Assembly: GCF_003946465.1 (NCBI RefSeq)
Contig: NZ_RHOL01000029.1
Location: forward strand, 1 to 36,192
Direction: 5' to 3'
Length of the DNA stretch: 36,192 bases
From: Lacticaseibacillus hegangensis
GTDB taxonomy: Bacteria; Bacillota; Bacilli; Lactobacillales; Lactobacillaceae
In this document: positions 1 to 7,626 of the stretch, one piece after another
How the letters are laid out: each line of letters opens with the position of its first letter
Numbering within the stretch: position 1 is the first letter of the stretch
The notes under the pieces: model-generated
What the model saw: the letters and a program-made list of their open reading frames with translations, nothing else
What the model was told of the DNA's origin: nothing
Databases searched by the model: none
Program-made: the position numbers and the translations under genes

Positions 1-104
1 AGATTCCACCTCGCGATGGACACCCTTGCCCTTGGCTAGCGGTTCCGACTACTACGGCCCGCAGTGGACTTTCACCACCAAGTTGGCGCCCATGCCGGGC
101 GCAC
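1..104 (-). mobile_element. 5' end of a group IIC intron (partial, runs off the left edge)
   Basis: Read on the minus strand, the element starts at position 104 with GTGCGCCCGGCATGGGCG. It continues with the domain I blocks GTGGTGAAAGTCCACTGC, CAAGGGTGTCC and GAGGTGGAATCT. This is the typical 5' end of bacterial group II introns (GUGYG) and closely resembles, from memory, the start of the Oceanobacillus iheyensis group IIC intron. The junction lies right after the T-tract of the map terminator, the preferred site of class C introns. The body with the reverse transcriptase would lie left of the window. The identity is strong; the boundary at 104 is inferred from the GUGCG consensus. Confidence 0.9.
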
Positions 105-137
105 CAAAAAAGCCAAACTGACTCGCGCCAGCTTGGC
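105..137 (-). terminator. Intrinsic terminator of map, target of the intron
   Basis: On the minus strand a 9-bp stem (GCCAAGCTG with CAGTTTGGC, one G-T wobble, 8-nt loop) is followed by six T and a G. It begins 7 nt after the map stop codon. The intron starts at the next base. Confidence 0.85.
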
Positions 138-144
138 CAGTTAA

Positions 145-939
145 TCACAACATGTATTTAGCATCGGCTTCATGATCCTCACTGGTGAGAATCTTTGGGC
201 CGTCATCAGTGATAACTAAGGTGTGTTCGTATTGGGCACAGTCAGAGCCGTCAGCAGTCACGTAATACTCCCAATCATCATTAGGCACCTGCTTGGCCTT
301 AATCTTCCAGGTCCCGGTCGTAATCATGGGCTCAATCGTGATGGTCATCCCCGCCTTTAAACGCAGACCATGGCCAGGTTCGCCGTAGTGAGGCACGTTA
401 GGGGCTTCGTGCATCGTCGGCTGAATCCCGTGGCCAATCAACTCGCGCACGTCACCGTAACCCATTTCATCCTCTGTGTAGTGCTGAATTGCGTAACCAA
501 TATCACCGAGTCGATTACCAACGACTGCCTGATCAATGCCAAGGTACAACGCTTTTTTCGTAACATCCATCAACTTTTGACGCTCAGGCGAAATTTTACC
601 CACGGCATACGTCCATGCGGAATCGGACATATATCCCTGCCAGTTGACGACCGTGTCGACGGTGACGATGTCGCCTTCCTTAAGATAAAGACCCTTCCGA
701 GGAACTGAGTGTGCGACTTCGTCATTGATTGCCACGCAGGTTGCATACTTGTAGCCCTCAAACCCCAGCTCAGCCGGAATAGCCCCGTGGGACTCAATGT
801 ATTCGCGGCCCACCTTCTCAATTTCCCAGCTTGATACACCAGGTTTGATAATTTTCTTTACCGCATGGTGCATGCCTGCCAGAATTTCTCCAGACTTAGC
901 CATGCCTTCGATTTCACGATCAGACTTTAATGTGATCAA
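145..939 (-). CDS. map: Type I methionine aminopeptidase
   Basis: Cytosolic metalloenzyme that removes the initiator methionine from new proteins. The 264 residues cover the whole pita-bread fold. The expected metal and catalytic residues are visible: H77 (in VAHSV), D95 (VDTVV), D106 (MSDSAW), H170 (GHGIQPTMHEAP), H177, E203 (TIEPM) and E238 (QYEHT). The start is TTG at 937-939, giving MITLKSDREI, the usual N-terminus of lactobacillar Map. The Shine-Dalgarno AAGGAG is at 951-956. An ATG at 948-950 opens a 4-codon frame ending in a TGA that overlaps the TTG, with a T6 run between. The epimerase gene upstream ends only 19 bp away, so the two may be cotranscribed. Confidence 0.95.
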   Translation of the reverse strand: MITLKSDREIEGMAKSGEILAGMHHAVKKIIKPGVSSWEIEKVGREYIESHGAIPAELGFEGYKYATCVAINDEVAHSVPRKGLYLKEGDIVTVDTVVNWQGYMSDSAWTYAVGKISPERQKLMDVTKKALYLGIDQAVVGNRLGDIGYAIQHYTEDEMGYGDVRELIGHGIQPTMHEAPNVPHYGEPGHGLRLKAGMTITIEPMITTGTWKIKAKQVPNDDWEYYVTADGSDCAQYEHTLVITDDGPKILTSEDHEADAKYML

Positions 940-958
940 AAAACTTGCATCTCCTTAG

Positions 959-1894
959 TTATTTGACTGATGCGACGTACTTAGCCAACCCCTTCTCGAG
1001 CGGCGTGTGCGTCATGAATCCTAATGCGTTGATTTTCGAAGCGTCCGCGTAAGAATCGTGGATATCACCTGACCGTGCCGGCTTGAAACTAGCCTGTAAC
1101 TTTTTCCCCGTCAATGTCTCAAGCTGCTTGGCCACAGACATCAGACTCGTCTGCCGGCCGTTAGCAATATTATACACATCATTGCGCGCTTCCGCTGTGT
1201 GTAACAAGCCATAGATCGCATTAACGACATCGCCAACGAAGACAAAGTCACGGGTTTGCGAACCATCCCCAAAGAATGAAAATGGTTTGCCTCGGGTCAG
1301 ACAATCCAACATGATTGAAAGCACGCCGCTGTATGGCGAGGCTGGATTTTGTTTGGGCCCATAGACATTAAAGAAGCGGGCGCAAACCATCGGCATGTCA
1401 TAAAGACGACCGTAGTTGATAATCGCGCGCTCAGTCGCGTACTTGTCGACCGCGTACTGTGTTAGCGGCTGAACCGCCTGATCCTCTCGCTTAGGCATCT
1501 CAGGCAACTGACCGTAGACAGCCGCACTGCTGGAGAAGAAAAGCTTCTTAAACGGTAACTTCTCACTCCTGAGAGTCTCAATGATATTTAAGTTGGCTTC
1601 CTGATTGACCTGATGCGTCGCATACGGACGCTCAACCGAATCGGCGACGCTAGCAATCGCGGCCAGCAGGACATAATAGTCGAATTGCTTATCTCTCACC
1701 AACTGACTCATGAACTCATGATCGGTGATGGAATGCTGAATAAACGTCACCCGTTCAGAGGCGGGAATATTGGCCGTGTCTCCCATTGAGAGATCATCCA
1801 CGATAGTAATTGATGCATCATCTTCATTAAGCAGTCGCTCGGTCAGGTTTGAACCAATAAAACCTGCTCCGCCCGTGATCAGATATTTGGCCAT
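959..1894 (-). CDS. NAD-dependent epimerase/dehydratase (UDP-sugar 4-epimerase type)
   Basis: Extended short-chain dehydrogenase of 311 aa, likely interconverting nucleotide sugars for surface polysaccharide. The N-terminal Rossmann motif is TGGAGFIG (residues 7-14). SSSAAVYG (121-128), the catalytic Y147 and K151 (YAVDK) and RFFNVYGP (173-180) are as in GalE- and WbpP-like enzymes. The ATG at 1892-1894 is chosen because GGAGGAGG lies just upstream and the Rossmann strand begins at residue 3; a longer reading frame further upstream lacks support. The substrate cannot be told from the sequence, and dehydratase relatives are possible. No sugar-biosynthesis cluster surrounds it. Confidence 0.88.
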   Translation of the reverse strand: MAKYLITGGAGFIGSNLTERLLNEDDASITIVDDLSMGDTANIPASERVTFIQHSITDHEFMSQLVRDKQFDYYVLLAAIASVADSVERPYATHQVNQEANLNIIETLRSEKLPFKKLFFSSSAAVYGQLPEMPKREDQAVQPLTQYAVDKYATERAIINYGRLYDMPMVCARFFNVYGPKQNPASPYSGVLSIMLDCLTRGKPFSFFGDGSQTRDFVFVGDVVNAIYGLLHTAEARNDVYNIANGRQTSLMSVAKQLETLTGKKLQASFKPARSGDIHDSYADASKINALGFMTHTPLEKGLAKYVASVK

Positions 1895-1938
1895 TAAGCT
1901 TTCCTCCTCCATAGAACAATCAAGTCCTACCGGTGTAA

Positions 1939-1947
1939 ATTCTAACA
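1939..1947 (-). promoter_or_regulatory. Candidate extended -10 promoter of the epimerase gene
   Basis: The minus strand reads TGTTAGAAT, an extended -10 (TGnTAGAAT), 45-53 bp before the ATG. No good -35 hexamer sits at the right distance. Confidence 0.4.
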
Positions 1948-2288
1948 CACTAACGCGGCAAGCGATTATGGCCATTGCGAGCCGTCGCTGGATCAACGCT
2001 TGGAACCACCTGCGTGGTCTCGCAGTGGGCAGCATTTTAGTGGAACTGAAGTGACATGATTGATTACGGCTAACGCTCTGGCTCTATTACAAACACTTTT
2101 CATTTTGATGAAGTTCATTTTCCCACAAAAAGAGTCCGATCGCGAATTATTGACAATTGAAAGCGTCAAACCACACGTAAAAATCTCAGACTTCAACTCC
2201 AAAACTGAGAAGGTTGTGAATAATCAAAGCGGGATTATTTTACTAACTCACAACAAAGCGCACGATGTCTCTTCGTTGCAGAATAAAC

Positions 2289-2320
2289 ATTACAAAGATG
2301 AAACATAACTGTGGTATCTT
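2289..2320 (+). promoter_or_regulatory. Lysozyme promoter with WalR-like box
   Basis: An extended -10 TGGTATCTT lies at 2312-2320. Over the -35 region, 2289-2305 reads on the minus strand TGTTTC-ATCTT-TGTAAT. This fits the WalR (YycF) consensus TGTWAH-N5-TGTWAH with one mismatch. WalR commonly controls cell-wall hydrolases, which would suit the downstream gene. This is inference from one site. Confidence 0.4.
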
Positions 2321-2389
2321 ATCAGATAGAGGATTGTTACATAACGAAGAAGTCTAAGGGGCTCAACAATTGTTTCGGGGGAGAAAATT

Positions 2390-4552
2390 ATGAAATCATC
2401 TAAAGCATTGACCAAACTGTGGCTAATCAGCGTTCCGGTCGCCGTTTCAGCGGTATTCCTTGCGCCACAGGTGCTGGCTCAACCAGTGCACGCTGATAAC
2501 CAGGTTTCAGTTCAAGCAACGCCAGTTAAGACGACCACAGGCGACGCGGCAGGATACGACTTCACCGCCAGCAACCACCACAGTCAAGCGTCAATCGAGC
2601 AGGGCACACTTGGCGACGGGGGTAACAACACGTTCACTAAGGCAGATATCAACGAATCTGGTTCGACCGCTAAAGTTCACTACCTGCGGATGCCGACGAC
2701 GATTCCAGAAAACGGCGCTGCCGCTTGGCTTGCTTTTGCTAAAAAAGAAGCCGAGGCAGATTATTCTGCCACCGGCCGCAGTCAGAATATTGTTCAGCTG
2801 GCCGCAACACCACAGATCGACAGCTTTACGATTGGCCAGGCTGCCTTCCCGCGTGTGGATACGGTTGATGTTTCCTCCTATCAAAACACGATGACGCAAG
2901 CCAACTACAATACACTCAAAGCTAGTGGCGTGAAAGCTGTCATCGTCAAAACCTCTGAAGGCACGACCTACACTAATCCGTATGCTAGCACCCAGCTAAA
3001 ACAAGCTCAAAACGCTGGTATGAAAATTGCAGCCTACCATTATGTCCATTTCTCAAGTACAACGACTGCAGCCGCTGAGGCAAATTACTTTGCGGCAGTC
3101 TTGAACAAACTGGGTGTTCCTAAAGGCAGCCCAGTTGTTGCTGACCTTGAGTCTACTGATGTTGCCGGCAATGTTGGCTCAGCCCTCAACACCTTCTGGA
3201 GCACACTAAGCAGCAAGGGATACACAAACCACGTGTTATACACTGGTAAATATTACTCCTGGTCCAACGATGCAATTGGTACTGTCGGCCAGGCGCGGAC
3301 ATGGATTGCTCAGTATCCTTATCAGCCGCGTGCCAATAATCTCTTGAACACGACTTATGGGGCATGGCAATTTTCTTCACAGGCGAAGATCGCCGGCTAC
3401 AGTTCAACTCTCGACGCTTCAATCGATTACAAAGGCCTCTTTACTGGCTCGCAAGTGGCCCCTGCTCCTCACGGCTACGACAAAGTCACCAGTATAAGAG
3501 CCATCAATCTGCCCGGCACGGTCGACCAACGCACTCGCCAGGACGGTTTCTATTCGGCGCCGTATAACACAGATTCAATGACCACGATTGAAAACCATAA
3601 TGCCAGATTATTCAATGGCCAGACTGTGCAAATCTTACAAGAAGCCACCACCAGCCGCAGTGCATCAGCTGGAAATACTTTTTATCAGATTCGCTTTGTC
3701 AATGGGAAAACTTACTGGACCGATTCACGTGCCATCAAAGTTCACTCATTCTATCAGGAATCAAACACCAAGAATGTTAACTACAAAGCCAAGATTGCAC
3801 AGGCTGGGCGAAGTGATGGACTATACCCAGATGGTCCCTACTACACGAAGCTTTCGAACATCTTTGAGAACAGCAATGCACCGCTATTTAACGGCCAGAT
3901 TGTGCCCGTCTCTCAAGAAACGACGACTCCGACAGGCACCTATGTTCGAGTAACATTAAACAATGGTCAGGTTGAATGGATCGATAAAAAGGGCATCACA
4001 ACCGACACGTACGACAAAGTGACTTCTTCCACCCAGTTGAATCAAGTGGGACGGATTGAACAAGCCGGCCGGGCCGATGGGCTGTACTCGGCGCCTTATA
4101 ATACTAATGCCGCTACCGTGACGCCTAACAGCAACGCAAAGCTCTTCAACGGCCAAGGTGTCCAAATCCTCGCCAAGGAGACCACCAATCGTGCTGGCGG
4201 TCACAACACGTTTTATAAGCTGCGTCTTCGCAATGGGGATATCCACTGGATCGATGCCGATGGCGTCAAGCTGGTGTCAGTGAACCACGTCACGAGCACT
4301 CAGGCTCTCAACGTTCAAGGCCGCATCAACCAGGCTGGTCGTTCCGATGGTCTTTACTCAGCCCCTTGGAACACGGATTACCTCAGCATCGACGAGAATC
4401 ATAATGCGCCTGCTTTTAACGGAAAAACTGTGCAAGTAAAGGCCGAAGCAACAACCGACCGAAGTGCCTCGGCGGGCAATCACTTCTATCAAATCAAGCT
4501 GAGCGATGGCCGTCTGTATTGGATCGACGCACGTGGCGTGAAGCTCAACTAA
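2390..4552 (+). CDS. Secreted GH25 lysozyme with four C-terminal GW/SH3-like repeats
   Basis: Peptidoglycan muramidase of 720 aa, probably an autolysin. A signal peptide (K-rich start, hydrophobic core 10-25) likely ends after VLA (30) or VHA (35). A poorly conserved segment precedes the GH25 domain (about 155-353). The catalytic acids are D160 (DVSSYQ), D252 and E254 (ADLE) and D346 (SIDYKG). Four modules of about 85-90 aa follow (about 362-450, 455-538, 539-629, 631-720). Each has AGRSDGLYSAP-like, LFNGQ and YWIDxxGVK blocks and resembles the GW/SH3_8 modules that hold proteins on teichoic acids. The second module is the most divergent (YPDGPYY). The start has GGGGGAG 6 nt upstream. Two hydrolytic frames opposite the gene are shadows. 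Confidence 0.93.
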   Translation: MKSSKALTKLWLISVPVAVSAVFLAPQVLAQPVHADNQVSVQATPVKTTTGDAAGYDFTASNHHSQASIEQGTLGDGGNNTFTKADINESGSTAKVHYLRMPTTIPENGAAAWLAFAKKEAEADYSATGRSQNIVQLAATPQIDSFTIGQAAFPRVDTVDVSSYQNTMTQANYNTLKASGVKAVIVKTSEGTTYTNPYASTQLKQAQNAGMKIAAYHYVHFSSTTTAAAEANYFAAVLNKLGVPKGSPVVADLESTDVAGNVGSALNTFWSTLSSKGYTNHVLYTGKYYSWSNDAIGTVGQARTWIAQYPYQPRANNLLNTTYGAWQFSSQAKIAGYSSTLDASIDYKGLFTGSQVAPAPHGYDKVTSIRAINLPGTVDQRTRQDGFYSAPYNTDSMTTIENHNARLFNGQTVQILQEATTSRSASAGNTFYQIRFVNGKTYWTDSRAIKVHSFYQESNTKNVNYKAKIAQAGRSDGLYPDGPYYTKLSNIFENSNAPLFNGQIVPVSQETTTPTGTYVRVTLNNGQVEWIDKKGITTDTYDKVTSSTQLNQVGRIEQAGRADGLYSAPYNTNAATVTPNSNAKLFNGQGVQILAKETTNRAGGHNTFYKLRLRNGDIHWIDADGVKLVSVNHVTSTQALNVQGRINQAGRSDGLYSAPWNTDYLSIDENHNAPAFNGKTVQVKAEATTDRSASAGNHFYQIKLSDGRLYWIDARGVKLN

Positions 4553-4577
4553 CCTCACCTTTTCATTTGAATCAATT

Positions 4578-4621
4578 ACAAACGCGCATGGCACTCATTT
4601 CCGAGTGTCATGCGCGTTTGT
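4578..4621 (+). terminator. Rho-independent-type hairpin after the lysozyme gene
   Basis: A 19-bp stem (ACAAACGCGCATG...CATGCGCGTTTGT, one G-T wobble) with a 6-nt loop. The following T-tract is poor, but the hairpin sits between convergent genes. Confidence 0.7.
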
Positions 4622-4670
4622 GGTTGAACTTTAAAATTAGGTCGAATAATCTGTCTCAGTTGGTAAAACG

Positions 4671-5114
4671 TCACTGCCGATCACGCCTCGGTGAGGTAAA
4701 AATGAACAGCTTACTGAACACATAATTGACCACGACCACCAACACTTGGGTGATCAGCTTAGCGATTAGGTCATTCCCGCTCATTACATCAATGATCAGC
4801 CACATTGTGAACATGTCGAGTCCGTATGAGAAAATCCGGGCAACAAGGAATTTCACAAATTCCCAGAGTAACCCCAGACGATTGGTCGTTTGGGTATGAA
4901 AAACCCAGAGTTTGTTGGTGACAAAGGCAAAAAGTACTGACAGAACCCAGGAAATCGTGTTGGAAATTGGCCAAGACAAGCCCATATTTCGGTAGGCAAC
5001 AGCGAATGAAACAATGTTAACAACAGTGGCGAGACCGCCAAAAAACAAATAGGTAAAGACGTCCCAAAGATGTTTAGCTTCAAGATATTGACGAAATTTG
5101 CGATAAAGACGCAT
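4671..5114 (-). CDS. GtrA family membrane protein
   Basis: Small polytopic membrane protein of 147 aa. Four hydrophobic helices lie at about 20-42, 50-72, 86-108 and 115-138. The family motifs are present: FGGLATVVN in helix 1, SWVLSVLFAFVTNKLWVF across helix 2, and VVNYVFSKLFIF at the end. GtrA proteins are thought to help flip polyprenyl-linked sugars for wall or teichoic acid glycosylation. No glycosyltransferase partner is next to it. The start ATG has AGGAGG about 10 nt upstream. Confidence 0.88.
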   Translation of the reverse strand: MRLYRKFRQYLEAKHLWDVFTYLFFGGLATVVNIVSFAVAYRNMGLSWPISNTISWVLSVLFAFVTNKLWVFHTQTTNRLGLLWEFVKFLVARIFSYGLDMFTMWLIIDVMSGNDLIAKLITQVLVVVVNYVFSKLFIFTSPRRDRQ

Positions 5115-5230
5115 GCCGCTGCCCTCCTAAATTCAATAGTCCCATCATGACACAAAGCCAGCCATCGGACCACTGGCGGATTCCCCGGTGTCGCTCAAAA
5201 TTAGACTTTCAAACAGGGAATCAGACGCTT

Positions 5231-5258
5231 TTGCTAAATCGCCCTTCTCTGCTAGAAT
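5231..5258 (+). promoter_or_regulatory. Promoter of the flavodoxin gene
   Basis: TTGCTA at 5231-5236 and TAGAAT at 5253-5258, separated by 16 bp, 46 bp before the ATG. Confidence 0.55.
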
Positions 5259-5303
5259 GGGAAGCGTTGAAAAAATGAACCATCTACTGAAGGGACAAAC
5301 AAC

Positions 5304-5768
5304 ATGCCAACTGCAAAAATCGTCTACGCCAGCCTAACTGGTAACAATGAAGAAATCGCGGACATCGTCGGGGAAGAGCTTGAAAAATACGGTTACACTG
5401 TCGATACCACTGAAGTCAGCCAGGCCATGGCCGAAGACTTCAAAGATGCAGACATCTGCGTCACCGCCACCTACACCTACTCTGACGGGGATGTCGGGAT
5501 CCTGCCTGACGAATCATTAGACTTTTATGATGACCTCAAAGCAACCGACCTCAAAGGCAAAGTTTATGGCTGCTGTGGCAGCGGCGACCACTTCTACGAC
5601 GACTTTGCGACCGCTGTCGACGATTTCGACAAGGCCTTTGCCCAGGCTGGGGCCACCAAGGGGGCAGAGAACGTAAAAATCGACCTGGCCCCGGAGGATG
5701 ATGACATCAAAACGTTAGAAAAGTTCACCAAACAATTAGTCGAAAAAGCGCAAGAATTGAACGCCTGA
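5304..5768 (+). CDS. Flavodoxin
   Basis: FMN-binding electron carrier of 154 aa, within the usual length for long-chain flavodoxins. The phosphate-binding loop SLTGNNEEIAD is at residues 10-20. The TATYTYSDGDV segment (55-65) and GCCGSGDHFYDDF (89-101) form the isoalloxazine-binding loops. The protein is strongly acidic, as is typical. It has its own promoter and ribosome site GAAGGGA. A thiol peroxidase follows 103 bp downstream with a separate promoter, so a shared redox role is only suggested by position. Confidence 0.92.
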   Translation: MPTAKIVYASLTGNNEEIADIVGEELEKYGYTVDTTEVSQAMAEDFKDADICVTATYTYSDGDVGILPDESLDFYDDLKATDLKGKVYGCCGSGDHFYDDFATAVDDFDKAFAQAGATKGAENVKIDLAPEDDDIKTLEKFTKQLVEKAQELNA

Positions 5769-5816
5769 ACAACCTGCGCAAACTGTGACATTTAACTTTA
5801 CTTGGGTCTAACTAAC

Positions 5817-5846
5817 TTGTGCTCTATCTATTTTTTGCAGTACAAT
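5817..5846 (+). promoter_or_regulatory. Promoter of the peroxidase gene
   Basis: TTGTGC (5817-5822) and TACAAT (5841-5846) with an 18-bp spacer. The predicted transcript starts near 5853, only a few bases before the AAAGGAGG site at 5856-5863. Confidence 0.6.
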
Positions 5847-5871
5847 GATCGCAGTAAAGGAGGCGCCGTTA

Positions 5872-6345
5872 ATGAGTATCTATGATTACACTGTGACCTT
5901 GGAGGACGGTACCAAGTATCCATTGAGCAAGTATCGGGGCCAGCCGATGGTCATCGTCAACACCGCCACCAAGTGCGGCTTTGCCCCACAATTCGGCCAG
6001 CTCGAAGAAATTTACAAGCAGTACCAGGCCCAAGGTCTGGTGGTCCTCGGCTTCCCGTCTGATCAGTTCCACCAGGAAATTGGCAACGGCAAGGCAGCCG
6101 CGCAGGCCTGCCGCACCACTTATGGCGTGACCTTCCCGATGCATGAAGTCGGGCCGGTCAACGGCGAAGACGCCCAGCCGCTGTTCGGCTACTTGACCGA
6201 ACAAGCGCCAGGCGCCCTGGGTTCGAAAAAGATCAAATGGAACTTTACCAAGTTTTTGGTCGACCGCGACGGCAATGTGGTTGAACGCTTCGCCCCGAAG
6301 ACGAAGCCGGAAGCCATGGTTCCGGCCATCGAAAAACTGCTGTAA
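5872..6345 (+). CDS. Glutathione-peroxidase family thiol peroxidase
   Basis: Cytosolic peroxidase of 157 aa that reduces peroxides. The peroxidatic cysteine is C35 in ATKCGF; Q65 (FPSDQF), W123 and N124 (KWNFTKF) complete the active-site tetrad. C80 (QACRTTYG) matches the resolving cysteine of thioredoxin-dependent Gpx proteins, so thioredoxin rather than glutathione is the likely reductant. The often conserved Cys of FPCNQF is Ser63 here. The ATG at 5872 is preferred over an in-frame ATG at 5845, because the latter overlaps the -10 box and only the former has AAAGGAGG 8 nt upstream. Confidence 0.92.
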   Translation: MSIYDYTVTLEDGTKYPLSKYRGQPMVIVNTATKCGFAPQFGQLEEIYKQYQAQGLVVLGFPSDQFHQEIGNGKAAAQACRTTYGVTFPMHEVGPVNGEDAQPLFGYLTEQAPGALGSKKIKWNFTKFLVDRDGNVVERFAPKTKPEAMVPAIEKLL

Positions 6346-6348
6346 CGC

Positions 6349-6401
6349 AAAAACGTCAATCTCATGCAGCGCCCATGTGCGCGCTGAGATTGACGTTTTT
6401 T
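6349..6401. terminator. Bidirectional terminator
   Basis: AAAAACGTCAATCTCA pairs with TGAGATTGACGTTTTTT across a 20-nt loop. It lies between the convergent peroxidase and YihY genes and has a T-tract on both strands. Confidence 0.85.
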
Positions 6402-6414
6402 ATGTGGCCGCCGC

Positions 6415-7446
6415 TTACTTGAACAGACTGTCAGTCCGCCGCGCCACGATTTCGTCGCGGTTTTTCCGGACGAAATCGTGGACCTTCCCCCGACTACTTT
6501 TGGGGTGGCCGCCGTAATACTCGGCGATGATGGCGTTCACCACCACGCCGATCAGCCACATCATGGCCATGACATCCAGCCACAGCAGCAGCACAATCAC
6601 CGTCGACAACGTGCCGTAAGTCGAGATGCGGGTGCCAAAGTGCCGCATGTACCAGGAGAACCCCTGCCCAAGCGCCAGCCAGCCGACCACGGTCAGCGTG
6701 CCACCAGGCAAAATGGTCCAGAATTTGATCCTCGCGTTGGGGAGGAAGAAGTCGATGACGAAAATGATCACAAACAGCGCCGTCAAGGTCACCGGCCAGC
6801 GCCAGGTGTTAAAGGTCTCCAGCCACGCCGTCGACAGGTGCAGCGCCGGTACCAGCCACTCGAGAAACTGGCGGCCAAAGGTGTACGCGACCATGACGCC
6901 GCCGAGCATCAGCACCAGCATAAACAGCATCAGCATAGACAGTAGCCGCTGCACCAGGTAGTTCTGCCGCGGCTTGACGTCGTAGGCGCGGTTAAACCCG
7001 GTTTTCAGGCCGTTGATGGCCAGGCCCGCGGTCCACAGAGTCACCAGCCCCGCGGCCGACAGCACGGAGCCTGAAGACGTCGCAATCAGGTTTTTGATGA
7101 CAGGATTAATAAAATTCATCACGTCGGTGGGGATCACCTGGGTCAAATAGCCCTGAATCTGAAAATAGCTGAAGCCAAAAAACGGCAGCAGGTTCCCCAC
7201 CACGATGAAGATCGGGAACAGTGACAGCAGCGTGTAATACGCCAAGGCCGCCGACATCACGCCAATTTGCGCGTCCATCACGCGGTCGACCATCAGCTTA
7301 ATGGCTTCGCGCAGCTTGATGCCGCGCGAAACACGAATGCTGGCGAGCGGGACCTGCCCGGCGTGCACGGCCTGTTTCTGTGCCTCGGTGAGTCTGGTTT
7401 TGCGCCGCTTGCCGCGGTTGATCACCGCCTTGGGGCCGCTGCTCAT
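6415..7446 (-). CDS. YihY/virulence factor BrkB family membrane protein
   Basis: Polytopic inner-membrane protein of 343 aa; function in the family is unsettled (the old RNase BN name is wrong). About six hydrophobic helices are seen. The family blocks ALAYYTLLSLFP (about residues 64-75) and YGTLSTVIVLLLWLD near the C-terminus are clear. The N-terminus is basic and the C-terminus charged. The ATG at 7444-7446 is favoured over the adjacent GTG at 7447, since GGAGGG is then 7 nt away. It has its own promoter. Confidence 0.9.
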   Translation of the reverse strand: MSSGPKAVINRGKRRKTRLTEAQKQAVHAGQVPLASIRVSRGIKLREAIKLMVDRVMDAQIGVMSAALAYYTLLSLFPIFIVVGNLLPFFGFSYFQIQGYLTQVIPTDVMNFINPVIKNLIATSSGSVLSAAGLVTLWTAGLAINGLKTGFNRAYDVKPRQNYLVQRLLSMLMLFMLVLMLGGVMVAYTFGRQFLEWLVPALHLSTAWLETFNTWRWPVTLTALFVIIFVIDFFLPNARIKFWTILPGGTLTVVGWLALGQGFSWYMRHFGTRISTYGTLSTVIVLLLWLDVMAMMWLIGVVVNAIIAEYYGGHPKSSRGKVHDFVRKNRDEIVARRTDSLFK

Positions 7447-7490
7447 CACTTTTCCCTCCTTTCATAACCGCTTCTTTATACCTCTTGTTA

Positions 7491-7499
7491 ATTATACCA
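7491..7499 (-). promoter_or_regulatory. Extended -10 promoter of the YihY gene
   Basis: Minus strand TGGTATAAT, a perfect extended -10, 45 bp before the ATG. Confidence 0.6.
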
Positions 7500-7545
7500 A
7501 AGTGGCCAGTGCGATAGGCAGAAACCTGGCGGCCCAAGCCCAATG

Positions 7546-7580
7546 AAAAAGCCCGGCAGCCAAATCGGCACACCAGGCTT
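7546..7580 (-). terminator. Terminator of the lipoprotein gene
   Basis: Minus-strand hairpin AGCCTGG...CCGGGCT with an inner GCC-GATTT-GGC stem and five T after it. Confidence 0.65.
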
Positions 7581-7626
7581 AGGCAACACCGGCAACAAAC
7601 TCAGGCCAGCGTCGGTATGACATTGT

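Larger units (their letters stand above)
1895..2389. other. 495-bp AT-richer intergenic region between divergent genes
   Basis: No convincing gene is seen. It holds the epimerase promoter, an imperfect hairpin around 2000-2035 (CTGCG with CGCAG), and the lysozyme promoter with a WalR-like box near 2289-2320. An 82-codon open frame at 2060-2308 has no good ribosome site and runs into the promoter, so it is not called. Base composition is visibly poorer in G+C than the neighbouring genes. Confidence 0.6.

Noticed and set aside
1970-2040. T-box-like riboswitch before the epimerase gene
   Set aside because: The minus strand has GCAGGTGGTTCC, but the T-box core and antiterminator partner are not convincing, and the likely promoter lies downstream of it.
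2060-2308. 82-codon frame in the lysozyme upstream region
   Set aside because: Weak ribosome site, no family pattern, and it runs into the promoter.
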